Positions 1-7,515 of a stretch of DNA of 64,000 bases are shown one piece after another. The stretch is from positions 620,001 to 684,000 of the forward strand of contig JAWLHE010000001.1 in the NCBI GenBank assembly GCA_041690495.1, written 5' to 3'. The position numbers and the translations under genes are program-made. The notes beneath the pieces were generated by a model. The model searched no databases, had not been told where the DNA came from, and saw only the letters and a program-made list of their open reading frames with translations. Positions within the stretch are counted from its first letter, which is position 1; every line of letters starts with the position of its first letter. This stretch comes from DATAAP01 sp041690495. Lineage in GTDB: Bacteria > Pseudomonadota > Alphaproteobacteria > CACIAM-22H2.

Positions 1-801
1 ACTGTCGGGGTCGAATTTCGGCCGGCGGCGCTCTTTGTGCGAGGCCAGACCCTCGCGCGCCTCGGGTCCGGTGAACCCCAGGAATTCCAGCGCAAGAGAT
101 GCATCGAAGCTCGGCCCCATCATTCTGAGCCAGTTGTTCAGCGCATATTTCGTCCACCGGATCGCGGACGGCGCGCCGTTCGCAAGCCGGGTGGCGATTT
201 CAAGCGCCTTCGCATCGAGCTCGGCATCGGGAACGGCGAGCGATATGAGGCCGATCCGCTCCGCCTCCTCGCCCGAGAGCGGATCGCACAGGAGCAGGTA
301 ATATTTCGCCTTGGCCAGGCCGCAAAGAAGCGGCCACAGAATAACGGCATGATCGCCGGCGGCGACGCCCAGCCGCGTGTGGCCGTCGATGATGCGCGCA
401 TCCTTCGCCGCGATGGAGACGTCGGCGAGCAGGCCGGCGACCAGCCCGGCCCCGACCGCCGGACCGCGGATGGCGGACACGATCGGCTTGGAGCAGTTGA
501 TGACGTTGTAGACGATGTCGCGCGCCTCGCGCCAGACGCGGGCACGGACCGCGAAATCGTCCATGATTCCCTGGATCATGTCGAAGTCTCCGCCGGCCGA
601 GAATGCCTTGCCGGCGCCGGTCAGGAGAACGGCGGAGACGCTCGGGTCGGAGTCGATCACGCGCCAGATCTCCGCCAGCTGCCGATGCATGGCTTCGTCT
701 GCCGCATTGAGACGATCGGGACGGTTCATCGTCACGCGCAGCACGCGCGGATGCGGCCGGTCGAGCGCGAGACGCGTGAAGCTGGCATAGGCGTCGGTCA
801 T
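1..801 (-). CDS. Crotonase-family enoyl-CoA hydratase/isomerase, 3' end cut by window edge
   Basis: Reading leftward from ATG at 801 the frame is open to base 1 (267 codons), about the full length of a crotonase, so only the last residues are missing. A Shine-Dalgarno AAGGAGG lies just upstream. The N-terminal crotonase signature NRPDRLNAADEAMH and the oxyanion-hole segments GKAFSAGGDF and RGPAVGAGLVAG are visible. The two glutamates that catalyse hydration in classical crotonases are not at their usual places (GAGLVAG and DGHTRLGVAAGDH replace GGGCELA and PEI), so hydratase activity is doubtful; an isomerase, hydrolase or other crotonase reaction is possible. It starts 10 bp after the upstream CoA-ligase gene and is in the same operon. 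Confidence 0.85.
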   Translation of the reverse strand, partial: MTDAYASFTRLALDRPHPRVLRVTMNRPDRLNAADEAMHRQLAEIWRVIDSDPSVSAVLLTGAGKAFSAGGDFDMIQGIMDDFAVRARVWREARDIVYNVINCSKPIVSAIRGPAVGAGLVAGLLADVSIAAKDARIIDGHTRLGVAAGDHAVILWPLLCGLAKAKYYLLLCDPLSGEEAERIGLISLAVPDAELDAKALEIATRLANGAPSAIRWTKYALNNWLRMMGPSFDASLALEFLGFTGPEAREGLASHKERRRPKFDPDS

Positions 802-811
802 GGAGGCCTCC

Positions 812-2203
812 TTAGATTATGCCGCTCGCGCGCCCGATCGCCGTCAGGCCGGCGACTGCGCGGACGGGCGCATCGAAAATGGGAAAGCGCTTTTCGTGAA
901 AGTAGGCGAGGGCCTCGGGAGTCTGCTCGACTCCCCCTGTCCAGCATACGATGAGCGGCTTGTCGGATTTCGCGGCCGTCTCCACCAGCAGGTGTGCGAA
1001 TTCCATGTCCCGGGCGAAGGTGAGGCCGGCGACGACTCCGTCGACCGACCTGTCCGCGAGCATGAGCTCGAGGATGCGCCGCATGTCTCCGGGACGTTGC
1101 AGGATCGAACCGGTCAGGTCGACCGGGTTCCGGCTGGATCCGAAGAAGGGCAGGTGCTTGTCGATCTCGGCGCGCAGCGCGGGCGGGAAAGCCGGCACGT
1201 CGAACCCGGCAATCTCGGCCAGCTCCGCCGTTTCGACGCCGAGCCCTCCGGCGAAGGATACCACGCCGATTCGACGGCCCTTGAGCCGCTTTCCGAGCGA
1301 GAGCGCGGCCGCGGCGTCGACCGCCGCCATCGTGTCGTTCGCCCGGACGATCCCCAGCTCCGCGAAGACGCCCGTGATGACGCGGTCGTCGCCTGCCAGC
1401 GCGCCCGTGTGCGACTGGGCGGCGCGCTGCCCGACGGCGCTCCGCCCGACCTTGTTGATCACGATCCGCTTGCGGCCCCGCATCCGGCGCGCGGCGGCGA
1501 CGAAGCGCTCCGCATCCCGGATCTGTTCGATATACATGAGGACGACCTCGGTCGAAGGATCGCCCGCGAGCCATTCCAGGACGTCGGCCGCCGTGATGTC
1601 CGCTTCGTTGCCCGTCGTGACGACGGTCCGGATCCCGACGCCGTTCTTCGCCAGACGGTTGGCCATGATTCCCGAAATCGCCCCCGACTGGGAGATCAAC
1701 GCGACATTGCCGTCGCGAAGGCCCAGAAACATCGGGCTGAAGCTGAGGAGGAGCTTCGAGCGGGGGACGACCAGCCCCTCGCAGTTCGGTCCGATGATCC
1801 GGAGCGGCGTACGCGCGAGGAAGTCGTGAAGCGCGTCCTCGTATTGCTTCCCGGCCGCGCCGGATTCGGCGAATCCGGACGTGACGCCGACAACCACCTT
1901 GACGCCGCTTGCCTCGCAGTCGCGAAGCACGCCGAGCATGTGCTCGGCCGGGACGAAGCTGATGGCCACGTCCACGGGGCCGGCGGCTTCCGCCAGACTC
2001 CGCGCAACCGGAATGCCGAGGATCTCGCCGCCCTTGGGGTTGATGGGGACGATACGGCCTGCGAAGCCGCCATCCCGCAGGAACTTCACCGCGACATGAC
2101 CAAGCTTCCTGGGATCCTCTGAGGCGCCGAAAATGGCGACCGAACGCGGCGCGAACACGACATCCAGTGCGGCATGAGCCGAAAGCCGTGAGGGAGGCGA
2201 CAT
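812..2203 (-). CDS. NDP-forming acyl-CoA synthetase, alpha-type (CoA-binding + CoA-ligase domains)
   Basis: 463 aa. Residues about 14-135 form the Rossmann-like CoA-binding domain (SVAIFGASEDPRKLG near residue 21); the succinyl-CoA-synthetase-like ligase domains follow (IIGPNCEGLVVP at 137, LISQSGAISG at 169). The phospho-histidine of the family is present in SHTGALAGDD (His265). The ATP-grasp domain is missing; a separate ATP-grasp protein is encoded at 16957-17646, so the two may form one heteromeric acid-CoA ligase. ATG at 2203 is preferred because AAGGAAA lies upstream, although the frame is open further. First gene of a two-gene operon with the crotonase at the left edge; a TetR-type site lies upstream at 2281-2298. 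Confidence 0.85.
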   Translation of the reverse strand: MSPPSRLSAHAALDVVFAPRSVAIFGASEDPRKLGHVAVKFLRDGGFAGRIVPINPKGGEILGIPVARSLAEAAGPVDVAISFVPAEHMLGVLRDCEASGVKVVVGVTSGFAESGAAGKQYEDALHDFLARTPLRIIGPNCEGLVVPRSKLLLSFSPMFLGLRDGNVALISQSGAISGIMANRLAKNGVGIRTVVTTGNEADITAADVLEWLAGDPSTEVVLMYIEQIRDAERFVAAARRMRGRKRIVINKVGRSAVGQRAAQSHTGALAGDDRVITGVFAELGIVRANDTMAAVDAAAALSLGKRLKGRRIGVVSFAGGLGVETAELAEIAGFDVPAFPPALRAEIDKHLPFFGSSRNPVDLTGSILQRPGDMRRILELMLADRSVDGVVAGLTFARDMEFAHLLVETAAKSDKPLIVCWTGGVEQTPEALAYFHEKRFPIFDAPVRAVAGLTAIGRASGII

Positions 2204-2280
2204 GGGAGAGCGTTTCCTTGCTTGAACCGACGAGCGTAATTCCCGCTTGAACGGAGCGATGCGATCACCGGGAGGGATCG

Positions 2281-2298
2281 ACCGACCATTCGGTCGCC
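2281..2298. promoter_or_regulatory. TetR-type operator, site A
   Basis: ACCGACC-ATTC-GGTCGCC: an 18-bp site with five paired positions per inner half. It matches the perfect site at 15595-15612 and lies between the candidate promoter and the start of the minus-strand CoA-ligase operon. Binding is inferred. Confidence 0.65.
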
Positions 2299-2300
2299 GA

Positions 2301-2329
2301 TCTTTGCGGCTGGCACCGGCGCGTGTCAA
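2301..2329 (-). promoter_or_regulatory. Candidate promoter of the CoA-ligase operon
   Basis: On the minus strand TTGACA (2329-2324) is followed after 17-18 bp by a weak -10 (CAAAGA/AAAGAT). Operator site A begins directly downstream, the geometry expected for repression. The -10 is poor. Confidence 0.4.
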
Positions 2330-2366
2330 GGTCAGGGCTGCGAAGTGTATTCAAGTGCTGTTCCCT

Positions 2367-2384
2367 ACCGAATGACCGGTTGAC
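2367..2384. promoter_or_regulatory. TetR-type operator, site B (autoregulatory)
   Basis: ACCGAAT-GACC-GGTTGAC, the same 7-4-7 layout as sites A, C and D. It overlaps the -35 element of the TetR gene, suggesting autoregulation. Confidence 0.6.
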
Positions 2385-2408
2385 ACTTTCCGACCTAAGG
2401 CTGTATTG
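2380..2408 (+). promoter_or_regulatory. Candidate promoter of the TetR gene
   Basis: TTGACA at 2380-2385, spacer of 16-17 bp, then a weak -10 around 2402-2408 (TGTATT/GTATTG). The start codon lies about 30 bp further on. Operator B overlaps the -35 hexamer. Confidence 0.45.
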
Positions 2409-2439
2409 AATCCTGACAACTATATCGCGGGATATCCGG

Positions 2440-3081
2440 ATGAGGAATTCAGCAGCCCGCATCGATGGAACGCAGCGGGGGCGGATTCTCGACAAGTCGG
2501 CGCGGCTGTTCGCCCATAAAGGCTTCGAAGAAACATCGATCAACGACATCGCCGACGAGGTCAACATCTCGAAGGCGACGATCTATCATTATTTCAAGAG
2601 CAAGGACGAGATCTATACCGAGATCATCGTCGTGACGCTCGAGGGGCTGCTCGCGGCCGTGCAGGCCGCGGTGCGTCCGTCCGACCCCCCGACCCGCCGT
2701 CTCGAATCGTTCATGGAAACCCATGCGCGGTTCTTCGAGGACAATTTCTGGGCCTTCACGGCGATGCTGATCGGATTCGGCGGCATCCGTCATCTGAGCC
2801 AGAGGGCGCGGGCGGTCGATCTGCGCGACCAGTACGAGGAGGTGCTGCGCGGCATCCTGCGCGACGGCATACGCGAGGGCCAGTTCCGCGAGATCGATCC
2901 GATCATGGCCGGCCGGGCGATTCTATCCGTTCTGAACTGGATGGCGCGCTGGTTCAAGCCGGGCGGTTCGAAGCGGGCCCACGAGTTCGCGCGCGAATAT
3001 GCGAACCTGCTGGTTTTCGGGCTGCACGCGCCGGGGCTGACCATGGAACCCCCCTCGCGCGGAAATCGCCGCCGGACCTAG
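2440..3081 (+). CDS. TetR/AcrR-family transcriptional regulator
   Basis: 213 aa, normal for the family. The N-terminal helix-turn-helix is clear at about residues 10-60 (ILDKSARLFAHKGFEETSI then ISKATIYHYFKSKDEIY). The C-terminal ligand domain carries LNWMARWFKPGG, similar to KstR2-type regulators of CoA-thioester catabolism. It is divergent from the CoA-ligase operon and surrounded by acyl-CoA genes whose promoters share an ACCGA-type inverted repeat, so it most likely represses the whole island and is released by an acyl-CoA intermediate. Ligand and operator are inferred from context. Confidence 0.9.
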   Translation: MRNSAARIDGTQRGRILDKSARLFAHKGFEETSINDIADEVNISKATIYHYFKSKDEIYTEIIVVTLEGLLAAVQAAVRPSDPPTRRLESFMETHARFFEDNFWAFTAMLIGFGGIRHLSQRARAVDLRDQYEEVLRGILRDGIREGQFREIDPIMAGRAILSVLNWMARWFKPGGSKRAHEFAREYANLLVFGLHAPGLTMEPPSRGNRRRT

Positions 3082-3130
3082 TCCGCAGCGCGAAGCAGTG
3101 CCCCGGTTCGGCGGCAGTCGATCCGGTGCG

Positions 3131-3928
3131 CTAGTCTGCCGGGCGGGGCGGATTGCGGCTCAAGAGCGCGTCGAGCCGCTCCTCGTGCTCGGGTCCATGA
3201 TGTGCCAGGGCCTGATATGCCGCCGAAAGTTCGAGCAGCGTCTCCAGACGCGTCGTCATTCCTTCGCGGATCAGTCGCTTCGCCATGCGCAGGGTGCGCG
3301 ACGGGTTTGCGGCGATGCGCCGTGCCAGTGTCATGGCCGCCGGAATCAGTTCGGTCTCGGGCACCACCGAGGAGACCAGGCCCCACGCCAGTGCCGTCCG
3401 CGCATCGATGGACACTCCCGTGAACATCATCTCGCAAGCGCGGGACAGGCCGAGGACGCGCGGCAGGAGCCATGCCCCGCCGTCGCCGGGAATGAGGCCG
3501 ACGCGCACGAAGCTTTCGGCGAACACCGCCTTCTCCGATGCGATGCGGATGTCGCACATCAGCGTCAGGTCGCATCCGGCGCCGATCGCGGGACCGTTCA
3601 CCGCGGCGATGGTCGGAACGTCGAGATCGAAGACGCAGCGCGGAATGCGCTGAACGGCGCGCCGGTAGCCTTCGCGGACGTCCATCGGGTCGCCCGCGAA
3701 CATCCCGGTGCGGTCCCGCATCGCCTTGAGATTGCCTCCGGACGAGAAGGCCGATCCCGCACCGGTCAGGATGACCGCCGCCGTCTCGTTGTCCTCCGCG
3801 ATCGCGCGGCAGGCCGCTTCCAGCGCATCGATGAATGCGTCGTCGGTGACGTCGTTTCGTGTTTGCGGGCGGTTGATGGTCAGGACGGTCACGCGGTCGT
3901 GCCGCTCGATCAACAGCGGGGTTGCCAT
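3131..3928 (-). CDS. Crotonase-family protein (enoyl-CoA hydratase/isomerase-like)
   Basis: 265 aa, full-length crotonase. Visible: INRPQTRNDVTDDAF, the oxyanion segment GSAFSSGGNLKAM and VNGPAIGAGCDLTLMCD. The glutamate of GGGCELA is Asp here, and the PEI glutamate is replaced within FAESFVRVGLIPGDGG. That pattern recalls PaaG-like isomerases more than classical hydratases, so the reaction is uncertain. It ends 49 bp from the convergent TetR gene and starts 18 bp after the CaiB gene, as the last member of the azlC-azlD-CaiB operon. Confidence 0.85.
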   Translation of the reverse strand: MATPLLIERHDRVTVLTINRPQTRNDVTDDAFIDALEAACRAIAEDNETAAVILTGAGSAFSSGGNLKAMRDRTGMFAGDPMDVREGYRRAVQRIPRCVFDLDVPTIAAVNGPAIGAGCDLTLMCDIRIASEKAVFAESFVRVGLIPGDGGAWLLPRVLGLSRACEMMFTGVSIDARTALAWGLVSSVVPETELIPAAMTLARRIAANPSRTLRMAKRLIREGMTTRLETLLELSAAYQALAHHGPEHEERLDALLSRNPPRPAD

Positions 3929-3946
3929 GCGGATGCTCCGTTGCAG

Positions 3947-5158
3947 TCAGTGTTCCGGCCGAATCACGATGCCTGCGGCGATCAGGGATTCGATCTCGCG
4001 CGCGGCGATGCCGGCCTCGGCGAGGATTTCGCTGCTATGCTCGCCAAGGCGCGGCGCCGGCCGCATCGGCGCGTCCTCCGCTCCCGCGAAGCGCACCGGC
4101 GCGCGGGTCACCCGAATTGCGCCTTCGCTGGGATGAATCGCCTGATGAAAAAGCCCGACTTCGGCCAGGTGCGGGTCGGACAGGACGTCCTCCAGCGACT
4201 TGACCGGCATCGCGGGAATGTCAGCGGAATCGAGAAGCGCCATCCACTCGCCGACGGTCTTTTCCCGAACCGCGGCCGCGACGATCTCGTACAGCGCGGC
4301 GATGTTCTCGCTGCGGCGGCTGTTGTCGGAGAAGCGCGGATCGTCGGCCAGATCAGGCCGCGCGATCGCCGCGAAGAAACGCCGCCAGTGTTCCGACGTA
4401 TACGGGAGAACCGCGATGAATCCGTCCTGCGCCGCATAGGGGCGCCGCTGCGGCGCAAACAGGCGCTTGTAGCCTGGCGGGCCCATCCGCGGCTCGAACG
4501 TGGCACCCGCCATGTGCTCGGGAAGCAGGAAGGACACGATGGACTCGAACATCGAGACTTCCAGGAACTGACCCTCGCCCGTGCGCCCGCGCTGCAGCAG
4601 GGCGGCCAGGATCGAATAAACCGCCGTGAGGCCGGTGATCTTGTCGGCGACGACGCTGTTGGCATAGCGGGGCGCATCGGCATTGACGCCCTGGAGCCAG
4701 GCCAGACCGGAGGCCGACTGGATGATGTCGTCGTAGGCGGGGCGTCCGGCATACCGCCCGCTCTCGGAGAAGCCGTAGGCCCCGCAATACACCAGCCGCG
4801 GGTTGATCTGCCGCAGGGCTTCGTAGTGCAGTCCGAGCCGCCGTACGGCCTGCGGCCGCATGCTGTGGATCAAGACGTCGGCCGATGCGGCCAGCCGCTC
4901 GACGAGGGCCCGACCCGCCTCGGCCTTGAGATCGATCGCAAGACTGCGCTTGTTCCGGTTCAAGTTGAGGAACATCGCGCCCATCCCGGGATTCCGGAAC
5001 GGCGTGATCGAACGCGTCACGTCCCCTTCGGGCGGTTCGATCTTGATGACGTCGGCGCCGAGGTCGCCGAGAATCTGCGTCGCGTACGGGCCGAGCACGA
5101 CCGACGTGAAGTCAAGGACGCGAACGCCATCGAGCGGACGGGATCGTTGTTCGGTCAT
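3947..5158 (-). CDS. CaiB/BaiF family (class III) CoA-transferase
   Basis: 403 aa, typical for class III CoA-transferases, which move CoA between an acyl-CoA and a free carboxylic acid through an aspartyl-CoA thioester. Visible: LDGVRVLDFTSVVLGPYATQ at the N-terminus, GADVIKIEPPEGD, LNRNKRSLAIDLK, and the catalytic Asp region GRPAYDDIIQSASG. It lies 17 bp downstream of azlD and 18 bp upstream of the crotonase. In the island it would charge the incoming acid with CoA at the expense of an acyl-CoA such as succinyl- or acetyl-CoA; the specificity cannot be read. Confidence 0.9.
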   Translation of the reverse strand: MTEQRSRPLDGVRVLDFTSVVLGPYATQILGDLGADVIKIEPPEGDVTRSITPFRNPGMGAMFLNLNRNKRSLAIDLKAEAGRALVERLAASADVLIHSMRPQAVRRLGLHYEALRQINPRLVYCGAYGFSESGRYAGRPAYDDIIQSASGLAWLQGVNADAPRYANSVVADKITGLTAVYSILAALLQRGRTGEGQFLEVSMFESIVSFLLPEHMAGATFEPRMGPPGYKRLFAPQRRPYAAQDGFIAVLPYTSEHWRRFFAAIARPDLADDPRFSDNSRRSENIAALYEIVAAAVREKTVGEWMALLDSADIPAMPVKSLEDVLSDPHLAEVGLFHQAIHPSEGAIRVTRAPVRFAGAEDAPMRPAPRLGEHSSEILAEAGIAAREIESLIAAGIVIRPEH

Positions 5159-5175
5159 CGGTACGCAGGAAGGGG

Positions 5176-5505
5176 TTACGCGAGCTGCGTGTCAAGCAGC
5201 CAGTACGCGGCGACGCCGGCGAAGACGGAAACGAGGAGATTGTCCCGCCACAAATGAACTGCGACCACCACCGTCGTGCCGAAGAGGGTGGCCGGGGTGA
5301 TGCGCAGGGCTTCCGCCTGAACGTCCCAGAAAAGGAACAGGGCGACGAAGCCGGTGATGACGGACTCGGCGACGAAAACCAGCCACGTCCGCACGTAGTC
5401 GGGGAGGGTAAGGCGCGAAATCATCGTGACCGGAAAGGCGCGGAAGGCATACGTGCCGACGGCGGCAAGGCCGAGCGCAATCAGGGCCGTGTCATCGGCG
5501 CCCAT
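5176..5505 (-). CDS. azlD: AzlD-family branched-chain amino-acid exporter subunit
   Basis: 109 aa from ATG at 5505, with about three to four hydrophobic segments and the AzlD signature GLAAVGTYAFRAFPV near the N-terminus. AzlD pairs with AzlC to form a small inner-membrane exporter of branched-chain amino acids or related organic acids. The gene overlaps the 3' end of azlC by 14 bp, which indicates translational coupling. An in-frame extension upstream to 5622 is rejected because it would lie inside azlC and lacks AzlD similarity. In this operon the pair may export a pathway by-product. Confidence 0.85.
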   Translation of the reverse strand: MGADDTALIALGLAAVGTYAFRAFPVTMISRLTLPDYVRTWLVFVAESVITGFVALFLFWDVQAEALRITPATLFGTTVVVAVHLWRDNLLVSVFAGVAAYWLLDTQLA

Positions 5506-6208
5506 GCGTCCACCATGTGCAGATCGTTGCCGCGGCGATCGGACCGACGATGAGGGCCGCATTGGATCCGAGCGTCGCCGCGCCCGCGAGCGTGAACACG
5601 CCGGACAAGGCGGCAAGCGCAAGCATTCGTGCTTTTCCGGCAGACAGACCAGCGACGATCAGCGTCACCAGGAACGCGGGCAGCGCAAAGCTCGCGGGGC
5701 CGGTGAGGTATCGAGGGAGGACGCCGCCCAGGTAAGCGCCCGTCAGCGTCCCGATGCCGTAACCCGCATAACCCGCAAGGCCGACGCCGGCCAAGTACGA
5801 CACTTGCCCTCCCGACGTCACGAAGCGTCGCATCGCGATCGCGAAAGGGCCGTTGCCGATGACGTGGGCCGTGAGGAAAAGCGGCCCAAGCGAATTGCCG
5901 CGAAAATAGGGCGCGAGCGCAGCCGACATCAGCATGAAGCGCATGTTGACGAACAGGGCAACGAGCACGGCGAGTGCAACGCCGCCGCCGGCGCCCAGAA
6001 CCTTGAGCGATGCGATCTGTCCCTGCGCGGAGAACATGAGAAGGGACTGGGCCGATACATATGCCGGCAGGAACCCCAGAACGGCGACAGCGTAATGGCC
6101 GACGCTCCACGCGAGGACGAAATACGTGATCCCGAGCGGGAGACCGTCGCGGAGGCCCTGGGCGAAAATCTGGAGAGGAGACGTGGTCGTGGTCACGAGC
6201 GGGATCAA
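5492..6208 (-). CDS. azlC: AzlC-family branched-chain amino-acid exporter subunit
   Basis: 238 aa with several transmembrane segments and the AzlC pattern GLRDGLPLGITYFVLAW and MFSAQGQIASLKVLGAGG near the N-terminus, FVNMRFMLMSAALAPYFR in the middle. It overlaps azlD. The start is uncertain: the longest frame begins with TTG at 6208, a GTG follows at 6196, and there is no ATG or clear Shine-Dalgarno in this stretch. First gene of the minus-strand operon azlC-azlD-CaiB-crotonase, divergent from the TRAP operon across a region holding operator C. Confidence 0.85.
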   Translation of the reverse strand: MIPLVTTTTSPLQIFAQGLRDGLPLGITYFVLAWSVGHYAVAVLGFLPAYVSAQSLLMFSAQGQIASLKVLGAGGGVALAVLVALFVNMRFMLMSAALAPYFRGNSLGPLFLTAHVIGNGPFAIAMRRFVTSGGQVSYLAGVGLAGYAGYGIGTLTGAYLGGVLPRYLTGPASFALPAFLVTLIVAGLSAGKARMLALAALSGVFTLAGAATLGSNAALIVGPIAAATICTWWTHGRR

Positions 6209-6525
6209 ACGGCGCCGCGCGGATGCGACCGGGATCGATATCGTTCCCGCCGCGGTCGGAACACACGACCGGAGCCGTCGTTGCCGCAGGGGCTCTTATC
6301 ATGCCATGCGCACTTCACTGCATATACCTTTGCGACGCCGCGGCGGTCGGACGGCCCACTGTCACAAAGCCCAGCTCCCGATTCAATTGAGGAGCATGCA
6401 TGACTGAGATGATGCCGGCGGGTGCGCGAAGATGTTGCGCGCCGTTCCGCGGGCGTAGTAGTGTCGACCGAATGGTTGGTCGGGAGCAATCCTGCCCCCG
6501 GTCGGTCGATGACGGGAGGAGATGA
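6209..6525. promoter_or_regulatory. Divergent control region between azlC and the TRAP operon
   Basis: 317 bp without a gene. It holds operator C (6467-6484), a weak rightward promoter candidate (TTGCGC at 6435-6440, -10-like TAGTAG or TAGTGT around 6456-6464), an extra half-site GGTCGGT at 6500-6506 and the strong ribosome-binding site GGGAGGAG before 6526. Both flanking operons could be controlled here. Confidence 0.5.
6467..6484. promoter_or_regulatory. TetR-type operator, site C
   Basis: ACCGAAT-GGTT-GGTCGGG, the 7-4-7 layout of sites A, B and D, 42 bp before the start of the TRAP solute-binding gene and just after a promoter-like element. Confidence 0.6.
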
Positions 6526-7488
6526 ATGACGAAGACAACCCACTCGGTACTCCTTGGCGCCGCTGCACTGCTGCTTGCCGGTATGGCGAGCGGGCCGGCG
6601 CTGGCGCAGAAAAGCTCGATTACGTTGGGCTCGACGAACTCGACGTCGAGCCACTATGCCGTCGCCGTCGCCATGTCCAAGGCGATCAAGGAGGGGATGC
6701 CCAAGGCGAACGTATCCGTCATTGAAACGGGGGCAAGCGTCGATAACGTGCGCCGCCTCGTGCGCAAGGAAATCGACATCGGGCTGGTCGCCGTCGATAC
6801 CGGCATTCAGGCGACATCCGGAACCGGCCCGTTCGAGGGGCGCGCCGTGAAGGATCTGGCCTCGATCTATGTTTATGACGTTTCGGTCTTGAACATCGCG
6901 GTCCGGCTCGACTCGAACCTGAAGAATCTCAAGGATCTGCACGGCAAGAAGTTCAATGCCGGCATCCGCGGCAGCGGCGCCGAGCTGCTGACGCGCCAGG
7001 CCTTTACGATGCTGGGAATCGAGCCGATCTGGTCGCCCGGATCGGTCAAGGATGCCGTCGAGGCGATCCAGAATCGCCAGATCGTCGGATACTCGAAGTA
7101 CGGGCCCGGACGCGGCATCGACGCAACCCTGCGCGAGCTGCTCACCAACACGGAGATGCGCCTGATCGGCTTCACCGACGAGCAGCGCAAGCAGGTCGAA
7201 TCGGGGGTCAAGGGCGTCGGCTTCACGACCCTCCCTGAAAACCTGTTCCCGGGCCAGTCGGCAGTGCAGACGCCGTTCGTTCCGATCGTGTATGCCGGGC
7301 GGACCAGCACGCTCGACGACGAATCGGCCTATGCCATCGCGAAATCGATCTACGAGAATCGTCACTTCCTGATCGAGACATGGCCGCATCTGAAGGACTT
7401 CGATTTCAAGAAGCAGGCGCTGGACGTGGAACGCCTTGGAATGCCGTTGCATCCCGGCGCGAAGAAGTTCTGGCAGTCGGTCAACTGA
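6526..7488 (+). CDS. TRAP transporter, TAXI-family solute-binding protein
   Basis: 320 aa periplasmic binding protein. A signal peptide with hydrophobic core VLLGAAALLLAGMA and cleavage after ALA (about residue 27) is visible. The mature protein has the TAXI pattern ITLGSTNSTSSHYAVAVAMS, the family's substrate-binding start, and SGAEL/NAGIRGSGAE in the middle. Strong Shine-Dalgarno GGGAGGAG. It delivers an organic acid to the fused permease encoded 27 bp downstream. As first gene of the 9-kb operon, next to operator C, it suggests that the TetR inducer derives from an imported substrate. Confidence 0.92.
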   Translation: MTKTTHSVLLGAAALLLAGMASGPALAQKSSITLGSTNSTSSHYAVAVAMSKAIKEGMPKANVSVIETGASVDNVRRLVRKEIDIGLVAVDTGIQATSGTGPFEGRAVKDLASIYVYDVSVLNIAVRLDSNLKNLKDLHGKKFNAGIRGSGAELLTRQAFTMLGIEPIWSPGSVKDAVEAIQNRQIVGYSKYGPGRGIDATLRELLTNTEMRLIGFTDEQRKQVESGVKGVGFTTLPENLFPGQSAVQTPFVPIVYAGRTSTLDDESAYAIAKSIYENRHFLIETWPHLKDFDFKKQALDVERLGMPLHPGAKKFWQSVN

Positions 7489-7515
7489 GGCATTAGGTCC
7501 GGCGGAAGCCGCGCG

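Noticed and set aside
37..5257. Long plus-strand frames opposite the left operons (e.g. 800-2122, 3098-5257)
   Set aside because: They are antisense to clear enzyme genes, are Arg/Pro/Ala/Asp-rich without any motif, and arise from the high GC third-position bias.
6500..6506. GGTCGGT half-site as a fifth TetR operator
   Set aside because: The matching left half at the proper distance is absent; kept only as a note in the control region.
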